Positions 32,973 through 43,264 of a stretch of 64,000 bases of DNA are shown one piece after another. The DNA is taken from the NCBI GenBank assembly GCA_028279475.1, contig JANQNR010000004.1, forward strand, positions 124,001 to 188,000, read 5' to 3'. Positions within the stretch are counted from its first letter, which is position 1; the number at the start of each line of letters is the position of its first letter. Below the pieces are notes generated by a model, which did no database searches, was not told where the DNA came from, and was given only the letters and a program-made list of their open reading frames with translations. A program made the translations under genes and the position numbers. This DNA comes from Rickettsiales bacterium (GTDB lineage Bacteria; Pseudomonadota; Alphaproteobacteria; Rickettsiales; UBA998).

Positions 32973-33076
32973 TAGGGATTAGGGGCTAGGGTGTAGGGAT
33001 TAGGGTATAGGGTATAGAGATGAGAGTGTCATCCTCTAATCAATCCTCAGAACCTACATCCTAGCCCCTAATCCCT
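32973..33076. repeat. TAGGGNN heptad array plus inverted G-rich arm in the holB-metG junction
   Basis: Six TAGGGNN units with GGG tracts exactly 7 nt apart (32975..33012); 24-nt arm 32974..32997 pairs with 33053..33076. Confidence 0.85.
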
Positions 33077-34137
33077 GTCATCATCATCAACAGATTCGTG
33101 ATGACCTGTCGTTTATCCAGATAGAGGATACTTGCCGTCTCAACGGACTGGCGTTGTGTTTCCCATAGTTCCAGCCATGCCGGTAAGGGGCGTCGCTGCG
33201 CCAGTTTCTCCAGTACTGACCGGATCGTGGCATCGTCGGTTTGCATTTCTCCTGTTGCCTGGTACGCTGCCACCTGACGCACCAGCATATCGACCAGACG
33301 CTGCACATGCGCTAGCGTCATATGTTCGTCCTTGCCTATCGTTTCCGCCAGCTTTAGCAATGCATGCGTATCGTTTGGGGCAATGAGCGCGTCGAGCAAT
33401 TGCCACCAGTAGTCCAATGCTTTGGTTTCCTGCCAATGCAGCGCCATCCCCGGCGATCCATTGGTCAGGGCATAAAGTTGCGTGGCGCTGGTAGCATCCA
33501 TATGGCCATCCACGACTGCGTTAAAAGCATCATGCGAAAGGCCTGGCATGGTAATCTCACGGCAACGCGAACGGATGGTCGGAAGCAATTTACCAGGCAC
33601 ATGCGACACCAGAATGAACAGACTACGCGCCGGGGGTTCTTCCAGCCATTTCAACAGGGCATTGGCAGCGTTGTGGTTCATCGCCTCCGCCGGATCGACC
33701 ACGACAATCTTCCAGCCCATCTCACCCGCCGTCAGTGACATGAACTCGCCGATTGCACGCACGCGTTCGATGGGGATGTCCTTCTTGTAGGCTTTCTTCT
33801 TTTCATCGTAAGGTGGGCGAATCCAGAGAAAATCCGGGTGCGAGGATTGCAGCATACGCGTCAGCGCTGAAGCATCCGGATCGACTGATAAGGTCGAGGA
33901 TGGTGCAGCCGGTAATGTATCACCAAAGAGACCGCCATCTGCGCTTGCAGCCTCGGCGGGTGCCAGCAGACTTGCAGCCAATCGACAGGCCAGTGTGGCT
34001 TTGCCAATTCCTTCTGCTCCACTTAGCAGGTAAGCGGAGGGCAATCGTTCCCTGTCCAGTGCCCCGGCAAGTTGTGCTTCGACAGCTTCCATGCCATGCA
34101 GTGGTTTGGTAAACCAATCGGTGGCGGGCTGACTCAT
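33061..34137 (-). CDS. holB: DNA polymerase III subunit delta'
   Basis: LPSAYLLSGAEGIGKATLACRLA, VVDPAEAMNHNAANALLKWLEEPPARSLFILVSHVPGKLLPTIRSRC; between tmk and metG. Confidence 0.92.
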   Translation of the reverse strand: MSQPATDWFTKPLHGMEAVEAQLAGALDRERLPSAYLLSGAEGIGKATLACRLAASLLAPAEAASADGGLFGDTLPAAPSSTLSVDPDASALTRMLQSSHPDFLWIRPPYDEKKKAYKKDIPIERVRAIGEFMSLTAGEMGWKIVVVDPAEAMNHNAANALLKWLEEPPARSLFILVSHVPGKLLPTIRSRCREITMPGLSHDAFNAVVDGHMDATSATQLYALTNGSPGMALHWQETKALDYWWQLLDALIAPNDTHALLKLAETIGKDEHMTLAHVQRLVDMLVRQVAAYQATGEMQTDDATIRSVLEKLAQRRPLPAWLELWETQRQSVETASILYLDKRQVITNLLMMMTGIRG

Positions 34138-34775
34138 GCGGCTTCCTCAAGCATTGGCAGTAACCCGATAATGGCCTCGTGTAATTGCTCAGGTGATTGC
34201 GATGCATCCAGTACGTGGAATCGTTGCGGCTCTTTCTTAGCCAATGCTAAAAACCCTTCACGTAGGCGCTGATGGAAATCTGTTCCCAGCGCTTCAAAAC
34301 GGGTTTCTACCCCTTGACGCGATGCGGCTCGCTGCAATCCTGCCTCTGGATCAATATCCAACAGGATAGTCATGTCCGGCGTTACACCTCCTAACATCAT
34401 TCGGTGCAGGTGATCATAGTAGGCGATTCCCAATCCTTTTGCGATACCCTGATAGATACGGGATGAATCATGGAATCGATCGGAAATCACAACCTTTCCC
34501 TCATTCAATGCCGGTTGAATGACGTTGCGTACATGCTCGACACGCGCCGCCATAAACAGCAGCATCTCACTTTCCGGCAACCATTCCTCTTCCTGTGGCT
34601 TTACCAACAATGCGCGAATCTTCTCTGCCTGTACCGTTCCTCCCGGCTCGCGGGTAATGAGATGAGGAATATGGTTGTTTTCCAACCATGCCGATAGAAG
34701 CGCTATCTGTGTCGATTTGCCGCTCCCCTCGCCTCCTTCAATCGTGATAAACAGGCCGCGATGTTCTGACGACAT
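34134..34775 (-). CDS. tmk: Thymidylate kinase
   Basis: GLFITIEGGEGSGKSTQIALLSAWL, LITREPGGTVQAEKIR, VISDRFHDSSRIYQG. Confidence 0.96.
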   Translation of the reverse strand: MSSEHRGLFITIEGGEGSGKSTQIALLSAWLENNHIPHLITREPGGTVQAEKIRALLVKPQEEEWLPESEMLLFMAARVEHVRNVIQPALNEGKVVISDRFHDSSRIYQGIAKGLGIAYYDHLHRMMLGGVTPDMTILLDIDPEAGLQRAASRQGVETRFEALGTDFHQRLREGFLALAKKEPQRFHVLDASQSPEQLHEAIIGLLPMLEEAA

Positions 34776-34780
34776 AGGGC

Positions 34781-35905
34781 TTACGTTCCAAATAGCAGAT
34801 GCTTTGCATTGGTCATCAGGCGCTTGAAGAAACTGGCCTCTGCCACGGGCTGCGTGGCAATAATCTCTACCGTCTGATCAGACATACCCCCTGCCGATAC
34901 AGTCATGACACCTACGACCTGTCCGGCGTCAATTGGTGCTTTGAGTGGTGCATCGTAGGTGATATGCGCTTTAATGCCACCTGTTTCCACTGTAGGAAGT
35001 ACAATCATGGTTTCTCCCATTACTTGTATCGGCACTGTATCACTTGCCCCATACCAGACCGGTAACTCACTTAAAGGTGTATTCGCTTCCCCTAAGATCC
35101 GATGCGCAAATTCGGCGTATGCATAGCGATAGAGTTTTGCCGCCTCGCGCGCGCGTTCTTTCTCGCTTCCCAAGCCATTGACCACCACATGCACCCGCCG
35201 TTCATCCTGTTCGCCTGAAATCGTAATACCATAACCAGCGGCCTCCGTATGCCCGGTCTTCAGCCCGTCTACACCGATGTCCCGTGCCAGCAGAACATTA
35301 CGATTATGCTGGCGAATATCGTTATAGGTATATTCCATCTGTGCATAAATCGGATAATATTCTGGGAAGTCCATTACCGTGCGGCGCGATAACACTGCCA
35401 GGTCATAGGCTGTCGTCACATGCGCTTCATCAGGCCAGCCGGTAGAATTCTTAAACACTGTGTGCTGCATACCAATCTCTTTGGCCTTCAGTGTCATACG
35501 CTGGGCAAAGCGGTCTTCACTCCCGGCATACCCTTCGGCAAATACGATGCAGGCATCATTGCCGGACTGAATAACAATTCCCTTCATCAAATTGGCGATA
35601 CTGACCGGCACCTCCAGCCGTACAAACATTTTTGAACCGCCCTTACGCCAGGCTTTTTCACTCACGGGATAGGTGTCTTCTACGGATAATTCACCGGAAC
35701 GCAACGCCTCAAACATCATATAGGCCGTCATCATTTTGGTCATGGAAGCAGGATACATCGGTTCATGCGCCTGCTTGTCATAAAGCACGACACCCGTCTT
35801 ATGATCGAGAATCACGGCATGGGAAGCAGTGGTCTCAATTGCATGACCTGCCACCGAGGTCATCAGAAAAAAACACAGGCCGAGAATCAGTCGTTGCATG
35901 AGCAT
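34781..35905 (-). CDS. dacA: D-alanyl-D-alanine carboxypeptidase (PBP5/DacA family)
   Basis: MYPASMTKMMTAYMMFEAL (SxxK), GNDACIVFAEGYAGSE, DGLKTGHTEAAGYGI (KTG). Confidence 0.93.
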   Translation of the reverse strand: MLMQRLILGLCFFLMTSVAGHAIETTASHAVILDHKTGVVLYDKQAHEPMYPASMTKMMTAYMMFEALRSGELSVEDTYPVSEKAWRKGGSKMFVRLEVPVSIANLMKGIVIQSGNDACIVFAEGYAGSEDRFAQRMTLKAKEIGMQHTVFKNSTGWPDEAHVTTAYDLAVLSRRTVMDFPEYYPIYAQMEYTYNDIRQHNRNVLLARDIGVDGLKTGHTEAAGYGITISGEQDERRVHVVVNGLGSEKERAREAAKLYRYAYAEFAHRILGEANTPLSELPVWYGASDTVPIQVMGETMIVLPTVETGGIKAHITYDAPLKAPIDAGQVVGVMTVSAGGMSDQTVEIIATQPVAEASFFKRLMTNAKHLLFGT

Positions 35906-35986
35906 ATCCGAGGTTGGTTAAAGTCCTTATGTCATACAAGTGATAACGTAGGATGACAACCCGATAAACAAAACGGTATATATGAA

Positions 35987-36457
35987 TCAGTCGAGAACGG
36001 TTTCTAGGTATTCAATCATGCGAGCAGGGAAACTTAAAGAATTCATATAGTCCTGGTCCTCCTGCTCCCAACGCTCACGCGCTACAGCGGCTATATTCCC
36101 AATTTCAGCACGTAACGCATCCTCATCTAGCGTGGCGTTATGCAATCCGGTGATGCGAGCATACGCTTTCTTTTCTGCCTCACTATAGGAGCCATCTTCA
36201 TGAAATACCGTGGTTGCAATATTGATGAGATGCGCCCGATGCTGTGGATCGGTGATGTCGCTCCATACTTCCGTTAGCAGAATTTCCTCGTCTACGGCAT
36301 CCCGCAAAGTTTCTTTCTGCGTATCATTCAGCCGCCCATTCGCATCAATATAATCATGCAGGCGATCCTGTTCCTCGCCATCAAGGACACCATCTGCCCA
36401 TGCCAGGGCAATCATCCCCTTGAACATCGCGATATAGCTGTCAGTTACCTGCGTCAT
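35987..36457 (-). CDS. TerB-like domain protein
   Basis: FKGMIALAWADGVLDGEEQDRLHDYID...INIATTVFHEDGSYSEAEKKAYARITGL resembles the TerB helical fold. Confidence 0.6.
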   Translation of the reverse strand: MTQVTDSYIAMFKGMIALAWADGVLDGEEQDRLHDYIDANGRLNDTQKETLRDAVDEEILLTEVWSDITDPQHRAHLINIATTVFHEDGSYSEAEKKAYARITGLHNATLDEDALRAEIGNIAAVARERWEQEDQDYMNSLSFPARMIEYLETVLD

Positions 36458-36466
36458 AAATATGCC

Positions 36467-37735
36467 CTAATGGAATTGTGCTTCTTCAGTGGATCCTTTC
36501 AGCGCCGCCGTGGAGAGTTCCCCTCCAGCAATGGTCTGTGCCAACTGGTCGAAATACCCGGTGCCGACCTCACGCTGGTGCTTCGCAGCACTAAAGCCCT
36601 TGGGTTCGGCAGCAAACTCTTTCTCCTGCAACTCAACATAGCCAGTCATGCCACTGGCTTTATAAGCCGTTGCCAGTTCAAACATGCTATAATTTAATGC
36701 ATGGAACCCGGCTAGCGTAATAAACTGGAACTTATAGCCCATCGCTCCTAGCTCTTTCTGGAATTTAGCAATCGTAATATCATCCAGATTTTTCCGCCAG
36801 TTAAAGGATGGCGAACAGTTGTAGGACAACATTGTATCAGGATAGTCTTTCTTGATGGCCTCGGCATAACGCTTGGCTTCTTCCAGGCTGGGAGTCGACG
36901 TTTCACACCAGATCATATCGGCATAGGGTGCATAGGCCAGCCCCCGAGCAATGGCACAATCCAGTCCGCCTTTCATTTTGAAGAAGCCTTCCGGTGTACG
37001 CTCTTGCTCGATGAATGCTGCATCTGCCTCATCAATATCACTGGTAATCAGGAACGCGCCATTGGCATCGGTACGTGCAATCAACACAGTCGGTACATCA
37101 CATATATCCGCTGCCATGCGCGCCGCTTTTAACTTGTTCACGGCTTCTTGTGTTGGCACCAATACCTTGCCGCCCATATGACCGCACTTCTTAGCCGACG
37201 CCAGTTGATCCTCAAAATGAACCCCGGCGGCTCCGGCATCAATCATATCCTTCATCAGCTCATGCGCATTGAGCGGCCCGCCAAACCCAGCTTCCGCATC
37301 GGCAACAATCGGCTGCATCCAGTCAACGCTGTGATCACCTTCGGCATGGTGAATCTGATCGGCGCGTCGCAGCGTATTATTGATACGGCGAATCACGGAC
37401 GGTACGGAGTCCGCCGGATAAAGACTTTGATCTGGGTACATTTCTCCGGCCAGGTTGGCATCAGCTGCCACTTGCCATCCTGACAGATAGATCCCTTTTA
37501 ACCCGGCTTTCACCTGCTGCATTGCCTGGTTGCCAGTCAGTGCACCCAATGCATTGACATAATCTTCCGTCTGGAAATAGTTCCACAGCTTGCGCGCGCC
37601 CTGGCGCGCCAGAGAATAGTCTACATGCACCGTGCCACGCAGTTTTTCCATCTCCTGCGCCGTATAATCTCTCTGCACCCCTTTCCAACGTGCCGATGTA
37701 TCCCAATCCGTTTGAATTTCCTGTGCTGAACGCAT
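36467..37735 (-). CDS. aceA: Isocitrate lyase
   Basis: [54 protein letters not shown] (KKCGH active site). Confidence 0.97.
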   Translation of the reverse strand: MRSAQEIQTDWDTSARWKGVQRDYTAQEMEKLRGTVHVDYSLARQGARKLWNYFQTEDYVNALGALTGNQAMQQVKAGLKGIYLSGWQVAADANLAGEMYPDQSLYPADSVPSVIRRINNTLRRADQIHHAEGDHSVDWMQPIVADAEAGFGGPLNAHELMKDMIDAGAAGVHFEDQLASAKKCGHMGGKVLVPTQEAVNKLKAARMAADICDVPTVLIARTDANGAFLITSDIDEADAAFIEQERTPEGFFKMKGGLDCAIARGLAYAPYADMIWCETSTPSLEEAKRYAEAIKKDYPDTMLSYNCSPSFNWRKNLDDITIAKFQKELGAMGYKFQFITLAGFHALNYSMFELATAYKASGMTGYVELQEKEFAAEPKGFSAAKHQREVGTGYFDQLAQTIAGGELSTAALKGSTEEAQFH

Positions 37736-37884
37736 GGCTACTCCCTATTATATAAACTCAGCGCAATTTTGTGTCGTGCCATGCATCAAGCGCAAGGAAA
37801 TCCTTTGCTGTCAGCTTTTTACTCTTCACATATTTCGTGCCAGAGACCAGTATGTCACAAAAATTCCTGCCAACATCATCGCCA

Positions 37885-38109
37885 TCACTCGTTCGTCGTT
37901 TGTTTTTTCGACGCTTCTTTGCATTCTGATCCGGCAGTCGTCACTCTGGCATCAACAAAATCCTGTAGGTCAATTCTGGCGATACGGAACTCCCGCTCTA
38001 AACGCACTGCGCGCAACTCCCCTTCCTTAATCCAGCTACGCACCGTAGCACTACTGACTTTCAGTAGATCTGCCACTTCCTGAATCGTCATAAAAGGAGC
38101 GCTCAACAT
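37885..38109 (-). CDS. Excisionase-family (MerR-like HTH) DNA-binding protein
   Basis: FMTIQEVADLLKVSSATVRSWIKEGELRAVRLEREFRIARIDLQDFV. Confidence 0.85.
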   Translation of the reverse strand: MLSAPFMTIQEVADLLKVSSATVRSWIKEGELRAVRLEREFRIARIDLQDFVDARVTTAGSECKEASKKQTTNE

Positions 38110-38282
38110 AGCTCAAACCGCTTTAATCATGCTTGTTTCTTCTCAACTATACCCGTTTTAATTTGATTCTGGCAAGCAAACTTCTATACTAAGTTAGCGC
38201 AAGAAATCACACAGCGCATTTTACCCTGTTCATTCATCATATAACAATATGATTATATAATCCATTAATACGGAGCTCCAGC

Positions 38283-39224
38283 ATGCATCATTATCGTAAT
38301 CTTCTCTATATCAGCCATGGCAACACCGATGAAACGGACGGCCTGAAACAGGCGCTTAGCCTGGCGCGGAATAACCAGGCTCCATTGACTATCTTGATCC
38401 TGTGCCCACAGTTCCCGGGAGAGTTAGCAGATTATAGAAAAACCTATGAAGAATCGCTGATTCAGCAGGTGGAAACCTCCATTATCGCTTCAAAGGAAGC
38501 CATCAATCTGAAAGAAGGGGACGTTAATCTTACGATTACCCTTGAAAGCAGTGCTACACCGTCGGTTGACAGTATCCGGTATGTGTTACGTGGTGGCCAT
38601 GATCTGGTGATCAAGGAAGCTGATACTCATACAAGTGGCAGTGGATTCAAGGCATTGGATATGGATCTACTGCGCAAATGCCCCTGCCCTGTCTGGCTAT
38701 GTCGCCCTATCTCTCGTTCGCGACAAGACATGCAGGTTGCCGTTGCCATTGATCCGGAAAGCGAGGAGGATGCAGCGGAGGTGTTATCAAAACGTCTACT
38801 GGATCTCTCCTATTCGCTGGCCGAAAGTTGTAGTGGTAAGTTACACATTATCTCTTGCTGGGACTATGTATTCGAATCGGCATTGCGCAACAGCATCTGG
38901 TTTAAGCTACCGGAAGATAAAGTTCAGGAAACACTGCAAAGTGCAGAAGCGAACCATCGGGGGGCGTTGGATGAACTGATTGCAGCATCTAAGGTCAGTA
39001 GCAATGCCTGTCATGTTCACCATCTACACGGCCAGCCGGATGAATTGATTCCAGCATTTGTCCAGGAACAGAAGGTTGATGTACTTGTCATGGGTACCGT
39101 TGCTCGCACCGGGATTCCCGGATTTATGATTGGTAATACGGCAGAGAATATCGTGCAGCAACTTTCCTGTTCGTTATTGGCACTAAAACCTCACGGATTT
39201 ACTTCGCCTATTCAGGCATATTGA
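38283..39224 (+). CDS. Universal stress protein, tandem-domain type
   Basis: C-terminal VDVLVMGTVARTGIPGFMIGNTAENIVQQLSCSLLALKPHGF; 313 aa with two UspA-like halves. Confidence 0.88.
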   Translation: MHHYRNLLYISHGNTDETDGLKQALSLARNNQAPLTILILCPQFPGELADYRKTYEESLIQQVETSIIASKEAINLKEGDVNLTITLESSATPSVDSIRYVLRGGHDLVIKEADTHTSGSGFKALDMDLLRKCPCPVWLCRPISRSRQDMQVAVAIDPESEEDAAEVLSKRLLDLSYSLAESCSGKLHIISCWDYVFESALRNSIWFKLPEDKVQETLQSAEANHRGALDELIAASKVSSNACHVHHLHGQPDELIPAFVQEQKVDVLVMGTVARTGIPGFMIGNTAENIVQQLSCSLLALKPHGFTSPIQAY

Positions 39225-39255
39225 TAGCAGGCCTGGAAACGTTAGTAGGTCATGT

Positions 39256-41964
39256 ATGGACGAGAAGTGCGCATCCGCATCATGGCATGCCTTGCCCGCG
39301 AGCGTAGCAATTGAGCAATTGCATACGAATACTGGCGGATTAACTGAAGAAGACGCCGTAAAACGTTTGGCTGATGTTGGGCCAAACCTTTTGCCTGCTG
39401 CAAAAAAGCGTAGTGGGTTTCAGCGTTTTATACAGCAATTTCACAACATACTCATTTATGTTCTAATGGCTGCTGCAGTGATTACAGCAATGCTGGATCA
39501 TCTGGTCGACAGCATCGTGATTGTTGCTGTGATACTGGTTAATGCAGTAGTAGGGTTTCTTCAGGAAGGCAAAGCTGAACGTGCGATGGATGCCATACGC
39601 CGCATGCTGGCGCCGCGGGCAAGCGTATTGCGTAATGGCACCAGAAAGAGCATAGATGGTGAAGCGTTGGTTCCCGGAGATGTTATCTTACTTGAAGCAG
39701 GTGATAAAGTGCCGGCAGATATACGGCTGATAGAAGCGCATGGGCTGACCGTAGAGGAAGCGATGCTGACAGGTGAATCACTACCTGTTTCCAAGCAGCT
39801 TGAGCCGGTGTCAGAAGACGCTGCACTAGGTGATCGTAGTTGTATGATGTTTTCCGGTACGCTGGTAACTGGTGGGCAAGGTCGTGGTGTAGTTGCCGAG
39901 ACAGGTGGCAATACGGAAATTGGCCGTATCAATCGGATGCTTTCCAACGTTACACCTCTTACAACACCACTGGTTCGGCAGATGAATCGTTTTGGGAAAT
40001 GGCTGACCGGATTTATTCTTATACTATCGGCTGCCATACTGGCGTTTGGCCATGTCATTCAGGGGCATGCTTTTGCCGATTTATTTATGGCTGTTGTTGG
40101 GCTATCGGTCGCCGCCATTCCCGAAGGACTGCCTGCCGTATTAACAGTGACACTAGCGATAGGCGTGCAACGTATGGCAAAGCGTCAGGCCATTGTCCGA
40201 CGGCTCCCTGCGATCGAAACCCTTGGCTCAGTCTCTGTGATTTGTACGGACAAAACCGGAACGTTAACGCGTAATGAAATGATGGTGGCTTCTGCCATGA
40301 CCTCAGCACATATCATTAGTATAGAAGGAACTGGCTATGAACCATTTGGCGCCTTGCGACTGGATGATGCCCCGGTTTCCGTAGAGGAACACCCGGAGTT
40401 ACAGGAGCTTGGCCGCGCTGCTACGTTATGTAACGATGCCTCTCTACAGAAACAGGGAGAACTCTGGACGGTAGAAGGTGATCCGATGGAAGGTGCATTA
40501 CTGGCGTTTGCCGGTAAGCTTGATAGTGATGTGGTGTCAGACTGGGTTCGGCAGGATGCCATCCCCTTCGATGCCAAACATCGTTTTATGGCAACACTTC
40601 ATCACGATCACCAGGGACATGTGCGTGTGTTTGTGAAAGGTGCGCCGGAGCAACTCCTGGAGATGTGTCAGTATCAGCACAATGCACAGGGCAGCGTTGA
40701 ACCGCTCAATGCGGACTACTGGCATCAGCATATAGAAATGGCTGCCTCACAGGGGCAACGGGTGCTGGCATTTGCGGCCATATCGAAGCCAACGACTTGC
40801 ACCGCCATTAAATTTCATGATGTGGAATATGGCTTAACCTTATTGGGAATGGTAGGATTAATTGATCCGCCACGCTCGGAGGCCATTACCGCCATTGCCG
40901 AGTGCCATCAGGCTGGCATCAATGTCAAGATGATTACCGGAGACCATGCCGGCACTGCCCGTGCTATTGGTGAACAGATCGGCTTGCGCAATACACAGGC
41001 TGTGCTGACAGGCCAGGATATTGATACGCTCGATGATATGGCGCTTGCGCACGCTGCTACTGCTACAGACATTTTCGCTCGCACCAGTCCAGAACACAAG
41101 TTACGTTTGGTGATGGCATTGCAATCACAGGATATGACGGTGGCAATGACGGGAGACGGCGTTAATGATGCCCCGGCACTCAAACGCGCTGATGTTGGTA
41201 TCGCTATGGGACGCAAGGGCAGCGAAGCAGCCAAGGAAGCAGCAGAGTTGGTGCTGGCCGACGATAATTTCACCTCCATTGCTGCTGCCGTGTATGAAGG
41301 ACGTACGGTGTATGATAACCTTAAGAAGGTCATCAGTTGGACGTTGCCAACGAATGGTGGCGAAGCCATGACGATTATTCTGGCATTATTGCTAGGCATT
41401 ACCCTGCCAATTACGCCGGTGCAAATTCTATGGGTCAACCTTGTCACCGCTGTTACATTGGGCATTGCTCTGGCATTTGAGCTTCCCGAGGCACAGACCA
41501 TGCAGCGCCCTCCCCGACCACGCCATGAAGCGCTGCTTACCGGACAGCTGGTGTGGATTATCACACTCATCTCCAGCCTGTTTGCAGCATTTGTGTTTGG
41601 TGTGTTTCACTATGCGCTGGAGACGGGATATTCTATTGAAATGGCGCGGACAATGGCCGTCAATACACTGGTTGTGTTGGAAATTTTCAGCCTCTTCTAT
41701 ATGCGTAACCTCTACACCACCTCACTCACATGGCAGGCCGTGAAGGGCACGCGTATTATGTGGTGTGTGATTTTCGTGATTGTTGTCGCTCAGTTTGCCT
41801 TCACCTATGCCCCGCCGATGCAGACGCTATTCCAGACGGAAAGCCTGCCATTGCACTATGGCGTCATGTGTGTGTTTTGCGGCATTGTGCTATTCACGAT
41901 TCTGGAAACTGAAAAGCAGATTCGTTTACGATATCTAGCGCGCCGAGCGCATGTTGAAAAATAG
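39256..41964 (+). CDS. Cation-transporting P-type ATPase (Ca2+-ATPase-like)
   Basis: PEGLPAVLTVTLAIGVQRMAKRQAIVRRLPAIETLGSVSVICTDKTGTLTRNEM; MTGDGVNDAPALKRADVGIAMG. Confidence 0.93.
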   Translation: MDEKCASASWHALPASVAIEQLHTNTGGLTEEDAVKRLADVGPNLLPAAKKRSGFQRFIQQFHNILIYVLMAAAVITAMLDHLVDSIVIVAVILVNAVVGFLQEGKAERAMDAIRRMLAPRASVLRNGTRKSIDGEALVPGDVILLEAGDKVPADIRLIEAHGLTVEEAMLTGESLPVSKQLEPVSEDAALGDRSCMMFSGTLVTGGQGRGVVAETGGNTEIGRINRMLSNVTPLTTPLVRQMNRFGKWLTGFILILSAAILAFGHVIQGHAFADLFMAVVGLSVAAIPEGLPAVLTVTLAIGVQRMAKRQAIVRRLPAIETLGSVSVICTDKTGTLTRNEMMVASAMTSAHIISIEGTGYEPFGALRLDDAPVSVEEHPELQELGRAATLCNDASLQKQGELWTVEGDPMEGALLAFAGKLDSDVVSDWVRQDAIPFDAKHRFMATLHHDHQGHVRVFVKGAPEQLLEMCQYQHNAQGSVEPLNADYWHQHIEMAASQGQRVLAFAAISKPTTCTAIKFHDVEYGLTLLGMVGLIDPPRSEAITAIAECHQAGINVKMITGDHAGTARAIGEQIGLRNTQAVLTGQDIDTLDDMALAHAATATDIFARTSPEHKLRLVMALQSQDMTVAMTGDGVNDAPALKRADVGIAMGRKGSEAAKEAAELVLADDNFTSIAAAVYEGRTVYDNLKKVISWTLPTNGGEAMTIILALLLGITLPITPVQILWVNLVTAVTLGIALAFELPEAQTMQRPPRPRHEALLTGQLVWIITLISSLFAAFVFGVFHYALETGYSIEMARTMAVNTLVVLEIFSLFYMRNLYTTSLTWQAVKGTRIMWCVIFVIVVAQFAFTYAPPMQTLFQTESLPLHYGVMCVFCGIVLFTILETEKQIRLRYLARRAHVEK

Positions 41965-41975
41965 AGTTGCGTAAG

Positions 41976-42269
41976 TCAGCCCTTGGCTGAGTCCTTTGCC
42001 GGCTTCACTTCTTCGGCTTCGCCTTCAATGATTGTGACCTTCTCTTGTTCCATATTCGGTTCGAACGTATCGCCTTGTATGTTCTGTCCTTTACTTCCCC
42101 ATTCTTTACGAGGGCGAAGAATGCCCTGACGCTTGAACCAGATCATGGAACCGACTACTACCGCTACTCCTAATAGCAGCATGAACACAAAGAAACTGGC
42201 TACCATTAGTCCGGCTACGATCAACGTTGCCAGCAGGACTCGAGCAATATTCATTACCATCTGCATCAC
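41976..42269 (-). CDS. Small membrane protein, terminal gene of fli operon
   Basis: 97 aa with hydrophobic N-terminal half; 4-nt overlap with fliP. Confidence 0.65.
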   Translation of the reverse strand: MMQMVMNIARVLLATLIVAGLMVASFFVFMLLLGVAVVVGSMIWFKRQGILRPRKEWGSKGQNIQGDTFEPNMEQEKVTIIEGEAEEVKPAKDSAKG

Positions 42270-42991
42270 AAGCCGAAGCTCCTGGCCAGACTGCCGGTTA
42301 CCATGTACCAGCCATCGACCAGCACAAAGAAGATGAGTTTAAAAGGCAGTGAAATAATCACTGGCGGTAACATCATCATCCCCATCGCCATTAGGATGGA
42401 GGCTACCAGCAGGTCAATAATCAGGAAGGGAACGAACAACAGGAATCCAATTTCAAACGCGCGTTTCAGTTCGCTAATCATAAAGGCGGGAATCAATATC
42501 TGATATGGTGTTGCTGCGCGTTCTTCCAGTTCCAGATCGGGGGTCATATTGACAAACAGTTCCAGATCCTTGTCCCGCACATGTTGAAGCATAAATACCC
42601 GGAATGGTTCGGCAGAACGTTCCAACGCCTGTTCTTCTGTTATTTCTTCCTCAATAAGCGGTAAAATACCATCATAATAGGATTGTTCGAATACAGGTGC
42701 CATAATGAATGCTGTCAGAAATAGTGCCAGTGCAATCAATACCTGGTTAGGTGGTGTGGTCTGTGTACCAATTGCCGTACGTAGGAAGGACAAGACAATA
42801 ACGATTCGGGTAAAAGATGTCACCATTACCAGGATGGATGGTGCCAGTGACAATACTGTTAGCAATAGCACCATCTGGATCATACGGGCGGCAGCGGAAC
42901 CACCTTCTACTCCGCCAAGATTGATGCTGAGATCCTGTGCCAGCGCCAATTCCGGCATTAGTGTTGCCATCATGAGTAACAGCAGTGCCAT
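42266..42991 (-). CDS. fliP: Flagellar biosynthetic protein FliP
   Basis: SFTRIVIVLSFLRTAIGTQTTPPNQVLIALALFLTAFIMAPVF, IPAFMISELKRAFEIGFLLFVPFLIIDLLVASILMAMGMMMLPP. Confidence 0.97.
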   Translation of the reverse strand: MALLLLMMATLMPELALAQDLSINLGGVEGGSAAARMIQMVLLLTVLSLAPSILVMVTSFTRIVIVLSFLRTAIGTQTTPPNQVLIALALFLTAFIMAPVFEQSYYDGILPLIEEEITEEQALERSAEPFRVFMLQHVRDKDLELFVNMTPDLELEERAATPYQILIPAFMISELKRAFEIGFLLFVPFLIIDLLVASILMAMGMMMLPPVIISLPFKLIFFVLVDGWYMVTGSLARSFGL

Positions 42992-43260
42992 CAGGATGAT
43001 TGCTCCAATGTATCGATGATTTGCGCTCGTTCGTTGTCCAGCAACAGAACGTAACGTTTTCTCTGCATTCCGAGTACTACAACCCGGCGCTTGGGATCAA
43101 GAAACATGGTGTCTTCCACATGCAGCAAACCTTCTGCACTTTTGAGTGGTGCCCATCGTTTTTCCAGTCCGAAACGCCTGACAAGATATGCCAGTCCCAG
43201 CATCAGACCAATTACAAAAACAAAAGAAATGCCGATCTGACCTAATTGCGCCCATTCCAT
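42991..43260 (-). CDS. fliO: FliO-like flagellar protein
   Basis: Single TM then LLHVEDTMFLDPKRRVVVLGMQRKRYVLLL; directly upstream of fliP. Confidence 0.8.
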   Translation of the reverse strand: MEWAQLGQIGISFVFVIGLMLGLAYLVRRFGLEKRWAPLKSAEGLLHVEDTMFLDPKRRVVVLGMQRKRYVLLLDNERAQIIDTLEQSS

Positions 43261-43264
43261 GGTG

